The notes: generated by a model from the sequence alone, not told the origin. DNA of 15,853 nt from Methylovirgula sp. (GCA_025356505.1 JANXSV010000196.1:1-15853); one strand, 5' to 3'. Shown: positions 7,591 to 14,651, numbered from the stretch's first letter. Numbers and translations are program-made.

Positions 7591-8186
7591 GATTTCAGAA
7601 GGCCTATTTGTTTTTTACTTTGCGAGCAGGGCAAACTCTACACTTGATCACAATCATGGTCATCGTCGCTCTAATAGTTCATGTGACATCGCTCCTTCTG
7701 CTTCCACGCTACGCGACCCGTAATGCTTATACTCGGTTGGTGCGCGAAGATCCGACCACGCACGTCCGCCTTCTTGACTTTGAGATTTCTACGTCAGGCC
7801 TTGTTGATCCTAACGTAGCGTTAGGAGCTTGCCCCTTTAGGCTGGGTGACGGGCCGGTGCGCGTGCGCACAAAACCGGAAGCGCGGGAATTTTTATCAAT
7901 TTCGTTCCATTCTCCGGATGGGACTGCATTTTTCGGAGTGACCGATAAGGCGTCCGCCAACGACGAACTCAACATTTTGCTGGTTACGCGTGAGCAGTTA
8001 CGCTCAATCGAAGCAGAAGATGATCCAGAAGAGCCCGTTCAAGAATTAAGACTAATCGCAAACGCAACTGATGGCTTTGTAATGATGCGGACTGTTGTTC
8101 AAAGGCCGAGCGAGCGGCTGGCCGCTGAGCAGCGAATAGTTTCAATAATATGCGAAATTGATAGAAGTGAATTGCCTGAAAATTAA
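7581..8186 (+). CDS. DUF1254-like membrane-anchored protein
   Basis: A 201-aa protein with one transmembrane segment near the N-terminus (about residues 21-41, LHLITIMVIVALIVHVTSLL) followed by LLPRYATRNAYTRL, and a soluble, presumably periplasmic, beta-rich domain (SGLVDPNVALGACPFRL, FLSISFHSPDGTAFFGVTD). It overlaps the DUF1214 gene by 10 bp, and this pair is familiar in Hyphomicrobiales, where the partner is assigned to a DUF1254-like family. I assign it by position and general look rather than by a sharp motif. The function is unknown; an envelope role fits the anchor and the PBP neighbour. It converges on a small minus-strand gene only 8 bp beyond its stop. Confidence 0.65.
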   Translation: MQVRFQKAYLFFTLRAGQTLHLITIMVIVALIVHVTSLLLLPRYATRNAYTRLVREDPTTHVRLLDFEISTSGLVDPNVALGACPFRLGDGPVRVRTKPEAREFLSISFHSPDGTAFFGVTDKASANDELNILLVTREQLRSIEAEDDPEEPVQELRLIANATDGFVMMRTVVQRPSERLAAEQRIVSIICEIDRSELPEN

Positions 8187-8194
8187 TTATTAGA

Positions 8195-8392
8195 TTAAGC
8201 CCGCTTGGGTTTAGGCTTATTTTGATTTGGACCCTGTTCATGGCTCGAAGATTTTATTGAGCTATACTCGGCTTCTCGAACGTAACGGACGCCGGTAAAA
8301 AATAAAATCTCTCCGCTAGATGCCGGTGGCTCGATTGGGGTGTAACTTTCACGTCTGCTTCGTCGTGAATTGAGATTTATAATGATGGACAT
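8195..8392 (-). CDS. Small conserved protein with ILFFTGVRY motif
   Basis: A 65-aa protein: MSIIINLNSRR at the start, a hydrophobic GEILFFTGVRY motif in the middle, and a Lys/Pro-rich tail. The short hydrophobic motif inside a basic, disordered-looking peptide is one I associate with small conserved rhizobial proteins of unknown function. The start is very well supported: GGGGAG lies 5 nt upstream of the ATG. About 45 bp further upstream lies a perfect CtrA-type box, which suggests cell-cycle control of this gene. No membrane segment or catalytic motif is seen. It is convergent with the DUF1254-like gene. Confidence 0.6.
   Translation of the reverse strand: MSIIINLNSRRSRRESYTPIEPPASSGEILFFTGVRYVREAEYSSIKSSSHEQGPNQNKPKPKRA
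8196..8219. terminator. Weak bidirectional terminator candidate
   Basis: Between two convergent genes, AAGCCC and GGGTTT (with one G-U pair) can close a four-base loop. Alternatively TAAGCC (8195-8200) pairs with GGCTTA (8214-8219). A T-rich TTATTTTGATTT follows on the plus strand. It overlaps the end of the small minus-strand gene. Confidence 0.3.
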
Positions 8393-8437
8393 TGTGCTCC
8401 CCGTCGGCTTCAGAATGCATATTCACGCACTGAAGGG

Positions 8438-8453
8438 TTAACGCGGAATTAAC
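8438..8453. promoter_or_regulatory. Perfect CtrA box (TTAA-N7-TTAA)
   Basis: TTAACGCGGAATTAAC: two TTAA half-sites (8438-8441 and 8449-8452) exactly seven bases apart, followed by C on the plus strand and by CCC on the minus strand. This matches the established full CtrA-binding consensus of alphaproteobacteria. It lies 46 bp upstream of the small minus-strand gene that starts at 8392. Confidence 0.65.
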
Positions 8454-8508
8454 CGTACAGGCATTCCTAAAATTTTATTTGAGTTGAAGCCTAAGTGGAT
8501 CAATTGCT

Positions 8509-8856
8509 TTAAGCCACTGAAATAACATCTAAAAGATGAATGCCGCTTCGGCTTTCCAATGTTACCAACCAAAGATCAGCGTCAAAGTTGATCTCGCGGG
8601 CAATGCGAATTTTTAACGCTTCCCCAACTAGGTAATCTTCTTTGTGCGCCCGGGCCCAGCGGCGATCCCCGTCAGTGGTAGCTTCGCTTTGAGATGCCGG
8701 CGAAAACAGAACATGGCGACCGTCAAGAAAGTCTAAGTCAATAAATATAGCGCCAGCTTCAGGCGCTCCCCGGCGTACGAGCAGCGCTTCGAGGCCTGCC
8801 ACCGCGCATTGTCTGATATATGCTGAAACCCAGAAATCTGAGCGAAGCCGCGTCAC
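8509..8856 (-). CDS. DUF1491 family protein
   Basis: A 115-aa protein that reads as a full DUF1491 member: RLRSDFWVSAYIRQC at the start, RRGAPEAGAIFIDLD in the first half, RAHKEDYLV, and REINFDADLWLVTLE near the end. The function is unknown; the family is widespread in alphaproteobacteria and soluble. The start is a GTG at 8856, which overlaps the TGA of the upstream gene as GTGA, so translation is coupled. It is the last gene of a minus-strand operon with the kinase and the peptidoglycan-binding protein. No clear terminator follows. Confidence 0.9.
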   Translation of the reverse strand: MTRLRSDFWVSAYIRQCAVAGLEALLVRRGAPEAGAIFIDLDFLDGRHVLFSPASQSEATTDGDRRWARAHKEDYLVGEALKIRIAREINFDADLWLVTLESRSGIHLLDVISVA

Positions 8857-9497
8857 TCGACAGGAAATCCGGCGGCCATGGAAAGCTCGCGCAAAACACG
8901 CGGACTGAGGTCGCCTTTAACCGGGAGGCGATTGTCTCTTTCAAACTTTTCAATAGCTTGGCGAGTCGTACCGCCAGAAACGCCGTCTGCTTTTACCGCG
9001 TAGCCAAGCTTGCCTAGAGCTTTTTGTGCCAGTAGAACAGTCCTGTTGGGGACTAGTGGTTTCGAATTCATGCCGGAAATCAGGTCGCCGATACCATCTG
9101 ACTTGCCAGTGGAATTCACTACATCTGGTAAAATAGATGGTGAAAAACTGCCCGCATTAGCCGCTGCTGGATCAAAGCCAGCAATCGTACCGGAAAAGGC
9201 TGCAGATCGGGCAACTGGAACTGGAACCGGGTCAGGAAGCGCGCTGCTAACAGGCGCAACGGTCTCCGCTCCAAAAAGCGGCGAAGGATGCTTAATCGTC
9301 TGCAAATACATAGCGTTGATGGACGCGCTCGCACAGGCCGTCACCAACAAGCTCACGGCAATCGAGCGCGCCGGATCACTTGCAACCTTCCGCACGATGC
9401 GCTGCAAAATACCCCAACCAGTTGGCATGGTGAGGGCGTGGCTCGTGGACACATTGCCAACGCTGCTGCGATTCCGGGTTTTTTCTGCCTTGGACAT
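8853..9497 (-). CDS. Membrane-anchored peptidoglycan-binding domain protein
   Basis: A 214-aa bitopic protein. A basic cytoplasmic segment of about 43 residues precedes one transmembrane helix (about 44-64, RSIAVSLLVTACASASINAM), then a Pro/Ala/Ser-rich linker (65-150) and a C-terminal PG_binding_1-type domain (about 152-212) with LLAQKALGKLGYAVKADGVSG, T.QAIEKFERDNRLPVKGDLS and the closing VLREL. This topology would tether the inner membrane to the cell wall. It starts 2 nt after the kinase stop and ends overlapping DUF1491, so it is the middle gene of a tight operon. No hydrolase domain is present, so a scaffold or sensor role is more likely than an enzymatic one. Confidence 0.85.
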   Translation of the reverse strand: MSKAEKTRNRSSVGNVSTSHALTMPTGWGILQRIVRKVASDPARSIAVSLLVTACASASINAMYLQTIKHPSPLFGAETVAPVSSALPDPVPVPVARSAAFSGTIAGFDPAAANAGSFSPSILPDVVNSTGKSDGIGDLISGMNSKPLVPNRTVLLAQKALGKLGYAVKADGVSGGTTRQAIEKFERDNRLPVKGDLSPRVLRELSMAAGFPVE

Positions 9498-9499
9498 GA

Positions 9500-11053
9500 T
9501 TAAGCGCGATCTCTCATCTCAAAAGTTTCAACAGCCTGCTTTAAATTATGCGCAGTGCCAGATTGGTAGTTCGCCAGAATCTCTATGTTTGCCATTGCGT
9601 TAGCCCGAACCCGATGCGCCGTATTCTCGATGGGAAGGCGGACAGTAACTTTGGTGCCTTGGCCCGGCGAGCTTTCGATACGGATTTGGCCGTCGTGCAA
9701 GCCAACCAGCCCGCGCACAACTGAAAGTCCTAAACCAGTGCCTTCATGTGTGCGGTTAAGTTGGGAGCTTGCTTGAAAAAACGGCCGACCCAAAAGTTTC
9801 AAATCAGTATCGCTGATGCCTATGCCCGTATCTGTCACTTCGATCAAAATGTGATTACCATCGGGACGGGTAGCGACTGTCACAATGCCCTGCGGCGGTG
9901 TGAATTTCACTGCATTTGTCACGAGGTTTAGCAGAATCTGGCGTACGGAGCGCCGGTCGGCCTTAATTTGCGTCAAAATCGGGCTCAAATTTTTGACCAA
10001 AGACACTTTTCCGGACTCGGCTCGCAGCTGAACCATAGCGCATGTTTGCTCGATTATCTGTTGAATATCAAAGGGTTCCACGTCGAGTTCGTAGCCGCCC
10101 GCCTCGATTTTGGACATATCGAGAATGGTATTGACCACCTCAAGCAGGTGCTGGCCGGAGTTGCGAACGATGGCCGCATATTCGCGGGCCTTGACCGGAT
10201 CCTTGGGCGCGAGCTCTTCTTGCGCGAGCATATCTGAGAAGCCGATAATGGCGTTTAAAGGGGTGCGCAATTCATGGCTGACATTGGCCAAAAACCGGTC
10301 TTTCCAGGCCACGGCCTGTTCCGATTCTAGTCGCGCTTTTTGAGTCTCTTCCATGCGCGTAACATTATCAGTAATATCGCGCAGCATAGCGATAACTTCA
10401 AGTTTCTTTACTTTCGCATAGTCGCGATCATCAGCCAGCGTCTCGTAGGAGCGGGCGCGCATTTCAACCCAACGGAACACCGGGCCCGATTGCGCAGTGT
10501 CGGCATGGCCTCGGCCTATGCGCAGACGAACAACCCCCGCCACTGTCGTCTTGTTCTGCGACGCGGCATCACTGATAGTTTTCAAATAGAGCGGGCGATC
10601 TGAAACATGAATACGCTCAAACATCCCGCGTCCGGAAAGTTCCTGCGGGCTGATGTTGAATAGCTCGACACAATCGTCGGATGCCTTCAATACGGCGCCA
10701 AACCGGTCCGTACGCACAACCAAATCGCCGATGGTGCTCGACAAGGTTTCATAGTCGGTTGTCTGGTTTGTGAGTGCGACGTTGGTGATCTCGGTTAGGC
10801 GAACCGCTGCGATACCGATCCAGATTGCGTAAACAATGGCGGGCATCGAGAAGGCCGCGTGCTGACTTGCGCTAAAATCATATCTCGGCAAAATTCCATA
10901 TTGCGCCCCGAGTGACAGGAAGGCGGCTGCAAACAGAGCAACGATGCCGGCAACCACGGTTGCCGCCCCCTCCAGCAAAAGTGCACATTCTATAGGAATA
11001 AGAACCAGCCAAGCGACAGCGGCTTCAATCGGCACACCTGCACCGGCAATCAA
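9500..11053 (-). CDS. DivJ/PleC-type PAS sensor histidine kinase, C-terminal part
   Basis: This frame (517 aa from a TTG at 11053) holds the catalytic part of a membrane histidine kinase: remaining transmembrane segments (about residues 12-53 and 68-85), a PAS-like domain (about 105-230), a HisKA dimerisation domain with the phospho-accepting H260 in ANVSHELRTPLNAIIGFSDML, and a HATPase with N380 in LVTNAVKF, D408 in DTGIGIS, and GTGLGLSVVRGLV. This H-box and G-box style is that of the DivJ/PleC/PdhS group controlling DivK and CtrA, although orthology is not shown. Only one in-frame TAA (11057-11059) separates it from the upstream N-terminal fragment. Without read-through it would need an unsupported TTG start. 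All catalytic residues are intact. Confidence 0.88.
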   Translation of the reverse strand: MIAGAGVPIEAAVAWLVLIPIECALLLEGAATVVAGIVALFAAAFLSLGAQYGILPRYDFSASQHAAFSMPAIVYAIWIGIAAVRLTEITNVALTNQTTDYETLSSTIGDLVVRTDRFGAVLKASDDCVELFNISPQELSGRGMFERIHVSDRPLYLKTISDAASQNKTTVAGVVRLRIGRGHADTAQSGPVFRWVEMRARSYETLADDRDYAKVKKLEVIAMLRDITDNVTRMEETQKARLESEQAVAWKDRFLANVSHELRTPLNAIIGFSDMLAQEELAPKDPVKAREYAAIVRNSGQHLLEVVNTILDMSKIEAGGYELDVEPFDIQQIIEQTCAMVQLRAESGKVSLVKNLSPILTQIKADRRSVRQILLNLVTNAVKFTPPQGIVTVATRPDGNHILIEVTDTGIGISDTDLKLLGRPFFQASSQLNRTHEGTGLGLSVVRGLVGLHDGQIRIESSPGQGTKVTVRLPIENTAHRVRANAMANIEILANYQSGTAHNLKQAVETFEMRDRA

Positions 11054-11056
11054 GGC

Positions 11057-11386
11057 TTACGCGAAACCAAGCATGCTAACGACGCTTATGACCTGAGCTG
11101 GAAGCAGATTTCCAGTGCGCGACAGGGTCACGACCGAAAACAGCGGCATGACCATGCAAACGAATGCAATGCCCTGCATCAGGCTTGGCATGCCGCCAAG
11201 AAGAATAAACATGGGAATACAGGCCGCCGCCCCGGCCGCGCCCATGAAGCGCACAGAAAAGAACATTTCGTGGCGTGCACGCTCCAGCGGTGAGTTGCGC
11301 ACGGAGCTATGTGCAAGAGCGCTCATATGGTTGAGAAAATGGGCCGATAAGGTCAAAACGCAACGCTCCAAGGGCAACATGCCCAT
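11057..11386 (-). pseudogene. N-terminal membrane part of the same histidine kinase, cut by a stop
   Basis: 109 codons start at ATG 11386 (GGAG 7 nt upstream, a strong site) and end in a TAA at 11057-11059. The fragment has a cytoplasmic lead and about two to three hydrophobic segments (about residues 48-100, MGAAGAAACIPMFILLGG and IAFVCMVMPLFSVVTL). The frame continues without shift into the 517-aa frame, in the middle of a membrane domain, so the two were evidently one protein of about 627 residues. The cause could be a recent nonsense mutation, a sequencing error, or programmed read-through. Longer in-frame starts (GTG 11389, TTG 11392) are possible but lie in worse context. Confidence 0.8.
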
Positions 11387-11703
11387 CACCAAACTCCAAA
11401 TACAATGGCAGCGGAGACTTAACTGAACGCTAAATAACGGCGTTATTATTGGCAGAACGGCACTTCTTGCCGGGTGATTGACCGCCCCGGAGCGCTTTAA
11501 CTGCCGCTATGGTTGAAAAATACTTACTCTCTTGGCTCTAGAACTCCGTCGCTCAGGTGTCGCGCCGTATTGTCGTTAAAATGACAACGAATCACTAGGG
11601 ATTTTGTGGTTAGATTTTGAGTGAAGATCATGGGGCGCGCTCAAATACGCAAAACGCCCTGACCTTCGATGCCGAGCCAGAAATAGACTCTAGGAACAGA
11701 CAT
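11387..11703. promoter_or_regulatory. Divergent intergenic region with palindromes
   Basis: 317 bases between the kinase start and the preferred start of the DUF5330-like gene. No RNA gene is seen. Notable sites are a 15-bp palindrome AATAACGGCGTTATT (11433-11447); a near-CtrA site TTAA-N7-CTAA at 11419-11433, one base from consensus; and an inverted repeat TTGTC/GACAA at 11570-11574 and 11583-11587. A frame starting with TTG at 11617 would extend the plus-strand gene into this region. Confidence 0.5.
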
Positions 11704-11994
11704 ATGTGGTTTTTGATGCGCGCCGGATTGGCCTTGTCCATAGTCTGGGCCTTCCTCCCTGAGGTCGGGCCGCAGATCGGCACAATGGATGGCTTGACGA
11801 AAGAAGGTCTCTCCCGCCTTGAGAAGCTCTGCGCTGACCATTCCAAAGAGTGTCTGGGGACCTTATCCGATTTGAGTGAACTGTCTCCGGACGCCCTCGA
11901 TGACGTGCTCGCGCCTCTAACAAAGCCGGACAAGCCGAAAGCGGCTGCATCCACAAAGGCCGAAAAAGGCAAATACGATAAAGTTCCTAAATAG
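11704..11994 (+). CDS. DUF5330-like small membrane protein
   Basis: A 96-aa protein beginning MWFLMRAGLALSIVWAFLP, one hydrophobic N-terminal segment, then a soluble part with a cysteine pair (CADHSKEC) and a Lys/Pro-rich tail. The MWFLxR...hydrophobic opening and the cysteine pair recall DUF5330 proteins of Hyphomicrobiales, but this is a motif-level impression. I prefer the ATG at 11704 because AGGA lies 8 nt upstream and the family begins with this motif. The frame could extend to a TTG at 11617 (125 aa), for which there is no ribosome site. It is transcribed toward the GTA genes, and a separate consensus promoter follows its stop. Confidence 0.55.
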   Translation: MWFLMRAGLALSIVWAFLPEVGPQIGTMDGLTKEGLSRLEKLCADHSKECLGTLSDLSELSPDALDDVLAPLTKPDKPKAAASTKAEKGKYDKVPK

Positions 11995-12006
11995 GAAAAT
12001 AATCCA

Positions 12007-12035
12007 TTGACAGGCGCGCGCTCTTAGGGTAGGTT
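12007..12035 (+). promoter_or_regulatory. Consensus sigma-70-type promoter before the GTA genes
   Basis: A perfect TTGACA (12007-12012), a 17-base spacer, and TAGGTT (12030-12035). Transcription would start near 12042, leaving a leader of about 115 nt before the preferred start at 12156. Confidence 0.5.
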
Positions 12036-12064
12036 TGCGTCATTCTCCACTCATGCGCCAACAC

Positions 12065-12119
12065 AGTGGCTTTCAGCCACTCCCGCATTTGAGCGGTGAG
12101 CATCACTGCTCCGCTCAAA
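12065..12119 (+). other. Two strong hairpins in the GTA leader
   Basis: Hairpin 1: AGTGGCT (12065-12071), loop TTC, AGCCACT (12075-12081). Hairpin 2: TTTGAGCGG (12088-12096), a TG bulge, AGCA, loop TCAC, TGCT, CCGCTCAAA (12111-12119), i.e. 13 paired bases. No T-run follows, so these are not ordinary terminators. Confidence 0.6.
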
Positions 12120-12155
12120 GCCAATGGCGCTATTTTCAAAGCGAGGTGGTTGCTG

Positions 12156-12749
12156 ATGGTCTCTGCCAGAAGGGCAGTGTCTGCCAATAATACGACGTCT
12201 CAAAAAATATCTGAAACTGTAAAAACCGGCGCTGCTTTCGACCAGCGCTATTTGAGCCTGCGGGATCAGGCCAGAAATCTTTATGACTGTAGCGATTGGT
12301 CAAATGATCATATTGCCGCGAAACTCAGCATTTCTCTGCGCACTTTCACCAGGCTCCGCAAGGTATGGGGCTGGCCGCCGCGCCCGCCGCTCAACCGGCG
12401 CCGCGCTTTGGCCAGCATCGAACTTATCGAGCCGCCAAGCACGGCAGCCAGCCTCAACGCGCAGTTTGTCAGCCAATTGCGCCGGGAGCTTGAAACTGTC
12501 GAAAAGATGTTGACCCGGACGCCTGATGCACTTGCGCCCGCTGCGGCGGCGGAGCGACGTGCGCGCACTCTGGCCTCGCTGGTGCGTTCATTTTCCGACA
12601 TACGACGGCTTGCACATACTGATCTTGCCGCCACAGACGAAGGGGACGATCTTGCAAACTTCCCCACAACATTGGAAGAGCTCCGCACGGAACTGGCGCG
12701 CCGCCTTGAGCAACTGCGCCACGCCGCAAGCGCTGGAAATTCTGACTGA
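12156..12749 (+). CDS. GTA small-terminase-like protein (orfg1 position)
   Basis: A 197-aa protein immediately before the large terminase, in the place of the RcGTA first gene, whose product acts as small terminase. A helix-turn-helix is visible (SNDHIAAKLSISLRTFTRLRKVWGW followed by PPRPPLNRRRA). A helical, Arg/Ala-rich middle and a C-terminal coiled-coil-like stretch (LEELRTELARRLEQLR) follow, suited to oligomerisation and DNA recognition. I prefer the ATG at 12156 because GAGG lies 8 nt upstream. The longer frame from GTG 12096 starts inside a hairpin without a ribosome site. It overlaps the terminase gene. Identity rests on position and the HTH, since this family is poorly conserved. Confidence 0.65.
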   Translation: MVSARRAVSANNTTSQKISETVKTGAAFDQRYLSLRDQARNLYDCSDWSNDHIAAKLSISLRTFTRLRKVWGWPPRPPLNRRRALASIELIEPPSTAASLNAQFVSQLRRELETVEKMLTRTPDALAPAAAAERRARTLASLVRSFSDIRRLAHTDLAATDEGDDLANFPTTLEELRTELARRLEQLRHAASAGNSD

Positions 12750-14022
12750 GGGTCTCACCAAATCCGAACTCACCGCACTTCTTCAAGACTGGGAATTTTG
12801 GGCTCGTGACGACCAGCTTCCCCCCTTGAGCGCGCAAAACGGCGAGGCCTGGCACGTTTGGCTGATGTTGGGCGGGCGCGGTGCCGGCAAAACCCGTGCG
12901 GGTGCTGAATGGGTAAAAGCGCTTGTGGAAGCACATCCGCGTTTCACCCAGGCTCCCGTGGGGCGCATCGCTCTAATTGGCGAAACCATGGCTGATGTTC
13001 GCGAGGTCATGGTGGAAGGGGTTTCGGGCTTGCTATCCTTGCCTTACGGCCACGACCGTCCGGTTTGGGAGGTCTCGCGGCGGCGACTGGTGTGGGCAAA
13101 TGGCGCTATCGCACAGGGATTTTCCGCCGAGGACCCCGAAAGTCTGCGCGGCCCGCAATTTGAAGCGGCATGGTGTGACGAACTGGCAAAATGGAAATAT
13201 GCGGAAAATGTCTGGGATATGTTGCAGTTCGGACTGCGCATTGGTACGCCGCGGCAGATGGTGACCACAACGCCGCGACCCGTATCGTTGCTCAAAAAGT
13301 TGATGGCGCATCCGCAAACCGCAATCACACGCGCCAAAACCAAGGCCAACGCAACCAATCTCTCGCCCGCCTTTTTAAAAGTAATCGAACAGCTCTATGG
13401 CGGCACGCAACTTGGCCGCCAGGAACTTGATGGAGAAATGATCGAGGACACCGCCGGGGCTTTATGGACCCGCAGGCTTATTGAAACTTCGCGGTGCACT
13501 GAGGCGCCGTCGCTGGTTCGGATTGTCGTGGCGGTGGACCCCGCCGCAGCCTCACATAAGCGTGCCGATTCCTGCGGTATTGTTGCGGCGGGCATCGACA
13601 AAAATCGCCATATCTATGTGCTGCAAGACAAAACCATCGCCAGTGCGCGGCCTGCGCAATGGGCGGCTGTCGCAGTAGCGCTCTATCATACATTGCAGGC
13701 AGATGCTCTGATTGCCGAGGTGAACCAAGGTGGCGAAATGGTCGCGGCTGTCATTCATGAGGCTGACGCCAATGTTCCGGTGTTAGCTGTGCGGGCAACG
13801 CGTGGCAAATATCTGCGGGCGGCACCGGTGGCGCAGCTTTATGAGCAGGGCAGGGTGCACCATGTCGGCAGCTTCACCGCTCTGGAAGACGAAATGTGCG
13901 CGCTTGGCCCGGGCGGGCTGGGAAACGGCAAGAGCCCGGATCGGGTTGATGCTTTGGTCTGGGCGATCACGGATCTGGCATTAAAACCCGAGGCACAAGA
14001 GCCGCGTGTCAGGCGGATTTAA
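12706..14022 (+). CDS. GTA/phage large terminase (DNA-packaging ATPase-nuclease)
   Basis: The large terminase pumps DNA into the capsid and cuts it. The ATPase has Walker A GGRGAGKT (residues 56-63 from the chosen start) and Walker B-like AAWCDELAKW with D158/E159. The RNase H-like nuclease has D278 in VAVDPA, E338 in AEVNQGG, and D412/D415 in PDRVDALVWA. The opening DWEFWARDDQLPP and the whole layout match alphaproteobacterial GTA gene 2 proteins. The start is uncertain: the frame is open back to 12526, but family length fits a TTG at 12706 (438 aa), overlapping the upstream gene by 44 bp. All catalytic residues are present, so it appears functional. Its stop overlaps the convergent microprotein stop. 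Confidence 0.9.
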   Translation: MSNCATPQALEILTEGLTKSELTALLQDWEFWARDDQLPPLSAQNGEAWHVWLMLGGRGAGKTRAGAEWVKALVEAHPRFTQAPVGRIALIGETMADVREVMVEGVSGLLSLPYGHDRPVWEVSRRRLVWANGAIAQGFSAEDPESLRGPQFEAAWCDELAKWKYAENVWDMLQFGLRIGTPRQMVTTTPRPVSLLKKLMAHPQTAITRAKTKANATNLSPAFLKVIEQLYGGTQLGRQELDGEMIEDTAGALWTRRLIETSRCTEAPSLVRIVVAVDPAAASHKRADSCGIVAAGIDKNRHIYVLQDKTIASARPAQWAAVAVALYHTLQADALIAEVNQGGEMVAAVIHEADANVPVLAVRATRGKYLRAAPVAQLYEQGRVHHVGSFTALEDEMCALGPGGLGNGKSPDRVDALVWAITDLALKPEAQEPRVRRI

Positions 14023-14216
14023 ACCTTGCCGACGCGACCTGCAACCGTGAGTGTGATGCTCGACGCTATGAAGAACAGTCCCAGGGTCATCCCGACCCTC
14101 CAGGCGAATTCTGAGGTAAGGCCACCCCAGATCATAACCAAGCCTAACAAAACGAGGCATACTACACAGACGATGCAAACTGTAAAACAGATCGCCTTCA
14201 CGTTGCTGATAGACAT
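14019..14216 (-). CDS. Two-TM microprotein antisense to the GTA operon
   Basis: A 65-aa protein from ATG 14216, preceded by a GGGGG ribosome-site-like stretch. Two transmembrane helices fill most of it (about 9-29, CFTVCIVCVVCLVLLGLVMIW, and about 38-58, WRVGMTLGLFFIASSITLTV), with short polar ends. I do not recognise a named family. It runs against the GTA genes and its stop overlaps the terminase stop. The frame extends upstream to 14309 but without the ribosome site. It could be an ordinary conserved small membrane protein of this locus. A holin-like or regulatory role is only speculation, and holins are normally elsewhere in GTA biology. Confidence 0.55.
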   Translation of the reverse strand: MSISNVKAICFTVCIVCVVCLVLLGLVMIWGGLTSEFAWRVGMTLGLFFIASSITLTVAGRVGKV

Positions 14217-14361
14217 TTGACCCCCATATATCTCGTAACCAAACAAAAACTGACGCTCTACGTACCATGCGCTGGTTAACAGAATACAGGGCGGGGCGGC
14301 GTAGTCCACTGCTGCCGATCAACATATTGTGGAACGCCGCGATGTGTGGCAAGTGTGAAAC

Positions 14362-14571
14362 ATGACAAACACACCTTATGAACTGACATACAAAATCCGC
14401 TCGCGCGGCGGCAATGGCACCAACGCTGTCTGGGAATGGGTGCTCACGCGCTCCGATCAGGCATTGCCTTTGAAAAAAGGCACCGTGAACGGCACCGAAC
14501 GCCGCGCCCAGATGGACGCTGAGGCGGCCATGGCGAAATATAAGGCGGCGCAAGATAAGGTGGCGGGGTAG
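14362..14571 (+). CDS. Conserved 69-aa protein between GTA terminase and portal
   Basis: A small hydrophilic protein with a beta-like first half (YELTYKIRSRGGNGTNAVWE then WVLTRSDQALPLKKGTVNG) and an Ala-rich C-terminal helix (AQMDAEAAMAKYKAAQDKVA). The W-x-W...G.V.G...A...A pattern recalls short conserved proteins that from memory occur in rhizobial GTA loci, but I cannot name the function. The ribosome site is weak. The stop codon lies inside the first copy of a 21-bp tandem duplication, which suggests that something was inserted or rearranged just after it. It has the same strand and composition as the GTA genes, unlike the AT-richer cassette that follows. Confidence 0.6.
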   Translation: MTNTPYELTYKIRSRGGNGTNAVWEWVLTRSDQALPLKKGTVNGTERRAQMDAEAAMAKYKAAQDKVAG

Positions 14572-14600
14572 GGCGCTTCGGTGGCGGGGTAGGGCGCTTC
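14559..14600 (+). repeat. 21-bp exact tandem duplication
   Basis: Two adjacent identical 21-base units, 14559-14579 and 14580-14600, each starting GGTGGCGGGGTAGGG and ending GCGCTTC. The first contains the stop of the 69-aa gene. It marks the switch from GC-rich GTA DNA to the AT-richer toxin-antitoxin-like cassette. Confidence 0.85.
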
Positions 14601-14642
14601 ATTTTATTACTCGCAGATTGGCTTCAGTGTCGTATTTTTTTA

Positions 14643-14651
14643 TGCTATAAT
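14643..14651 (+). promoter_or_regulatory. Extended -10 promoter of the Panacea cassette
   Basis: TGC followed by a perfect TATAAT (14646-14651). A poor -35 (TTCAGT, 14623-14628) lies 17 bases upstream. A short inverted repeat AGAT/ATCT (14653-14656, 14662-14665) just downstream could be an operator. The first ATG is 36 nt beyond the -10. Confidence 0.55.

Noticed and set aside
9010..9603. A 197-codon plus-strand open frame
   Set aside because: It is antisense to the peptidoglycan-binding gene and the kinase end, whose domains and operon overlaps are clear, and it has no recognisable protein features.
12000..12110. Possible tRNA (minus strand reads a tRNA-Ser-like GAGTGGCTGAAAG)
   Set aside because: No acceptor stem, anticodon arm or GGTTC-type T-loop can be assembled. 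The resemblance comes from the 7-bp hairpin at 12065-12081.
12469..12936. A 155-codon minus-strand open frame inside the terminase genes
   Set aside because: Antisense to the terminase Walker A region, with no start signal or domain.
13981..14553. A 190-codon minus-strand open frame
   Set aside because: It covers the 69-aa gene and the two-TM gene in other frames, is rich in His, Arg and Cys as shadow frames often are, and shows no domain.
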